This document shows positions 6,113-7,115 of a DNA stretch of 7,115 nucleotides, piece by piece. Origin of the DNA: Methanoregula sp. Its GTDB lineage: Archaea > Halobacteriota > Methanomicrobia > Methanomicrobiales > Methanospirillaceae. The notes below the pieces were generated by a model. The model had not been told where the DNA came from, searched no databases, and saw only the letters and a list, made by a program, of their open reading frames with translations. Location: NCBI GenBank assembly GCA_003154335.1, contig PMDE01000155.1, positions 1-7,115 of the forward strand, read 5' to 3'. The position numbers and the translations under genes are program-made. How positions within the stretch are numbered: the first letter of the stretch is position 1; every line of letters begins with the position of its first letter.

Positions 6113-6230
6113 GATGCAGCAGCTTAAAAAAAGGGTAAACTCTCCCTTTGTACCTGCGCTTCCATGTGTACCGATTGCGGGCAATTCAAAAAAGACCTTC
6201 AGCCACAGAGAAACGTGTATCGACCCTTGA
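6113..6230 (+). pseudogene. Decayed second copy of the cysteine-rich small gene
   Basis: Similarity to the intact gene at 4776-4955 begins at a shared GATGCAGC (4756 and 6113) and is strongest at 6173-6204 against 4818-4849, where 28 of 32 bases agree and CTDCGQFKKDLQP matches CSDCEQFKKDIQP. The ATG of the intact copy is AGG here, with a one-base indel beside it. Another one-base loss between the ...SPFVP and CTDC parts shifts the frame, and TAA follows at 6136-6138 in the upstream frame. Near CAGCC-ACAGAGAA the alignment is best explained by a deletion of about 32 bases relative to the intact copy, removing the C-D-W-H part. The 3' half is not clearly alignable. The fragment sits downstream of a strong Shine-Dalgarno at 6053-6058, so the upstream part may once have been expressed from there. 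Confidence 0.6.
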
Positions 6231-6348
6231 GATCGGCCGACAGAACGGGATTACACGGGTTAAAATTTTTTTTCATCAAATGTAACTGCATGGTCAGAAT
6301 CCCCATGTCAGCACTTTTACACCGATGGTTCGATTCTTTTAATTGCCC

Positions 6349-7005
6349 TCACCTATTTCTTTTTCTTTCAGCCCAGTGAATAATCGTGATCCCAGCTACC
6401 GCTAATAATGGTAAAATCGGAGAAAGCGGCGACTTGGCTGTCGAAGGGGGAGAATTTGAGGATTTCCTCGAGTTTTGCAAATATTGGGATGTCACTGATT
6501 CATTTGGATAAATAATGAAAACCTGATATTGACTTACGGATGAATTTGCTGTGAAGTTTACGGTCGCTATATAATCGCCGGGATATGGTGTATAGGGTGT
6601 TCGATCAGAGCACGATGTTTCAGGTCCATCACAGGTTGTCCATAACGGTAACGAAGAATTGACAGACCAGTAATTAATTCCATTCTCTCCAGGCTCAATC
6701 GAAATTCTTGATTCAAACCAAGAATTATATCCTCCAGGATTGAAATAAGGCCGCTGGATTTTTTAATCAAGGTTATAACAAATAGCTAAGTTTGTTGTTC
6801 CATTTACAAAGAACGTCTCGCCAAGGGAATGGTTCCCGATGGGGTTGATCGTAATATACAATGGTACTGGCAGGTTTGCCTGAATCGGACATATACCGGT
6901 GTTACTATCGCGACTGTTGTTTTCAGCCGCAACCAGCGGTATACTACCGAGTATAATCAGAATTAAGAATAAAAGGAGAACCCTTTTCCGGATCACAGCA
7001 ATCAC
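6349..7005 (-). pseudogene. Anchored, sequon-rich surface protein gene interrupted by an in-frame TAA
   Basis: The first 80 codons give a signal peptide (positive residues 6-8, hydrophobic core 9-25, likely cut after VAA at 27) and the start of a mature domain with ITINPIGNHSLGE and FFVNGTTNLA. These resemble the DUF3821-like surface proteins of Methanomicrobiales. Codon 81 is TAA (6763-6765). The same frame then stays open for 138 codons to a TGA at 6349-6351. That part has strand-rich sequence, a probable disulfide pair (CDGPETSC), several N-glycosylation sequons, a Pro/Ser/Thr linker, and a hydrophobic segment at about 194-211 followed by AERKRNR, the usual C-terminal anchor. Read through, the product would be about 219 residues. 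The start is GTG 7005 or GTG 6996. A single substitution explains the break, so it is a recent pseudogene, a strain variant or a sequencing error. It might still yield an 80-aa secreted fragment. Confidence 0.75.
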
Positions 7006-7030
7006 TTCAGGAAAGATATCTTGAATTACT

Positions 7031-7040
7031 CTAAATAAAC
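7031..7040 (-). promoter_or_regulatory. Candidate TATA box of the interrupted surface protein gene
   Basis: On the minus strand GTTTATTTAG, preceded by AAAA as a possible BRE, lies about 26-35 bases before the GTG at 7005. That spacing implies an almost leaderless transcript. The surrounding 7041-7080 is very AT-rich and contains a second candidate (TAATTATAC). Confidence 0.4.
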
Positions 7041-7115
7041 TTTTGATGTATAATTAATGAATCATTTTTTTTAATAAAACACTGTTGATCGGGCTCTGTA
7101 GAATTCCTCAGTAAT

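Noticed and set aside
5497..6348. CRISPR array or tRNA gene in the gene-poor stretch
   Set aside because: No regularly spaced direct repeats and no cloverleaf or TTCGANNC T-loop pattern found; the repeats seen are inverted and irregular.
5896..6379. Three overlapping plus-strand frames of 61-80 aa
   Set aside because: Low-complexity, unlike each other in phase, and they break the clear alignment to the cysteine-rich gene; better explained as a decayed copy.
6763..6765. Stop codon recoding (pyrrolysine or selenocysteine)
   Set aside because: The codon is TAA; pyrrolysine uses TAG and selenocysteine TGA, so recoding by known archaeal systems does not apply.
6567..6770. Minus-strand 67-aa frame
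   Set aside because: Out of phase with the surface protein frame, which continues cleanly past the single TAA and ends in a membrane anchor.

Overview
The window looks like chromosomal DNA from a methanogenic archaeon, most likely of the order Methanomicrobiales (Methanoregula-like). The reasons are an archaeal-type mre11-rad50 pair, a lipoprotein and a sequon-rich anchored surface protein in the style of that group, archaeal TATA boxes (for example TTTATATA), and moderately GC-rich genes separated by AT-rich spacers. The order is an inference from family style; the genus is a guess.

Positions 1-3192, minus strand: a two-gene DNA double-strand-break repair operon. mre11 (382 aa, all nuclease motifs intact) is followed by rad50 with a 4-base GTGA stop/start overlap. 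rad50 begins at a GTG codon at 2047 and runs off the left edge. Its first 682 codons include Walker A, the Q-loop glutamine, both coiled-coil arms and a CPLC zinc hook. Together the proteins form the Mre11-Rad50 end-processing complex.

Positions 3193-4505: an intergenic region with promoters for both sides, then a divergent plus-strand gene for a 354-aa exported lipoprotein. It has three recognisable parts and ends in an unusual CxxCxxC motif.

Positions 4506-5500: three very small genes. They are a cysteine/histidine-rich 59-aa protein (plus), a convergent 65-aa highly charged LEA-like helical protein (minus) whose end overlaps it by 15 bases, and a 52-aa TPR-like helical protein (plus). The last two diverge from one AT-rich promoter region.

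Positions 5497-6348: about 850 bases with no convincing intact gene but much structure. A 245-base segment (5682-5926) is bounded by imperfect inverted repeats, contains at least three internal hairpins and is followed by a T8 run; it could be a structured RNA or a small MITE-like element. Further right are a hairpin that can mask a strong Shine-Dalgarno sequence (6031-6066) and a decayed second copy of the cysteine-rich gene (6113-6230).

Positions 6349-7115, minus strand: a gene for a secreted, C-terminally anchored surface protein interrupted by a single in-frame TAA. The reading frame stays open for 138 codons beyond it, so the lesion looks recent. The left third is conserved housekeeping DNA. 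The right half looks like an accessory or decaying region, and the noncoding structured segment is the least explained part of the window.
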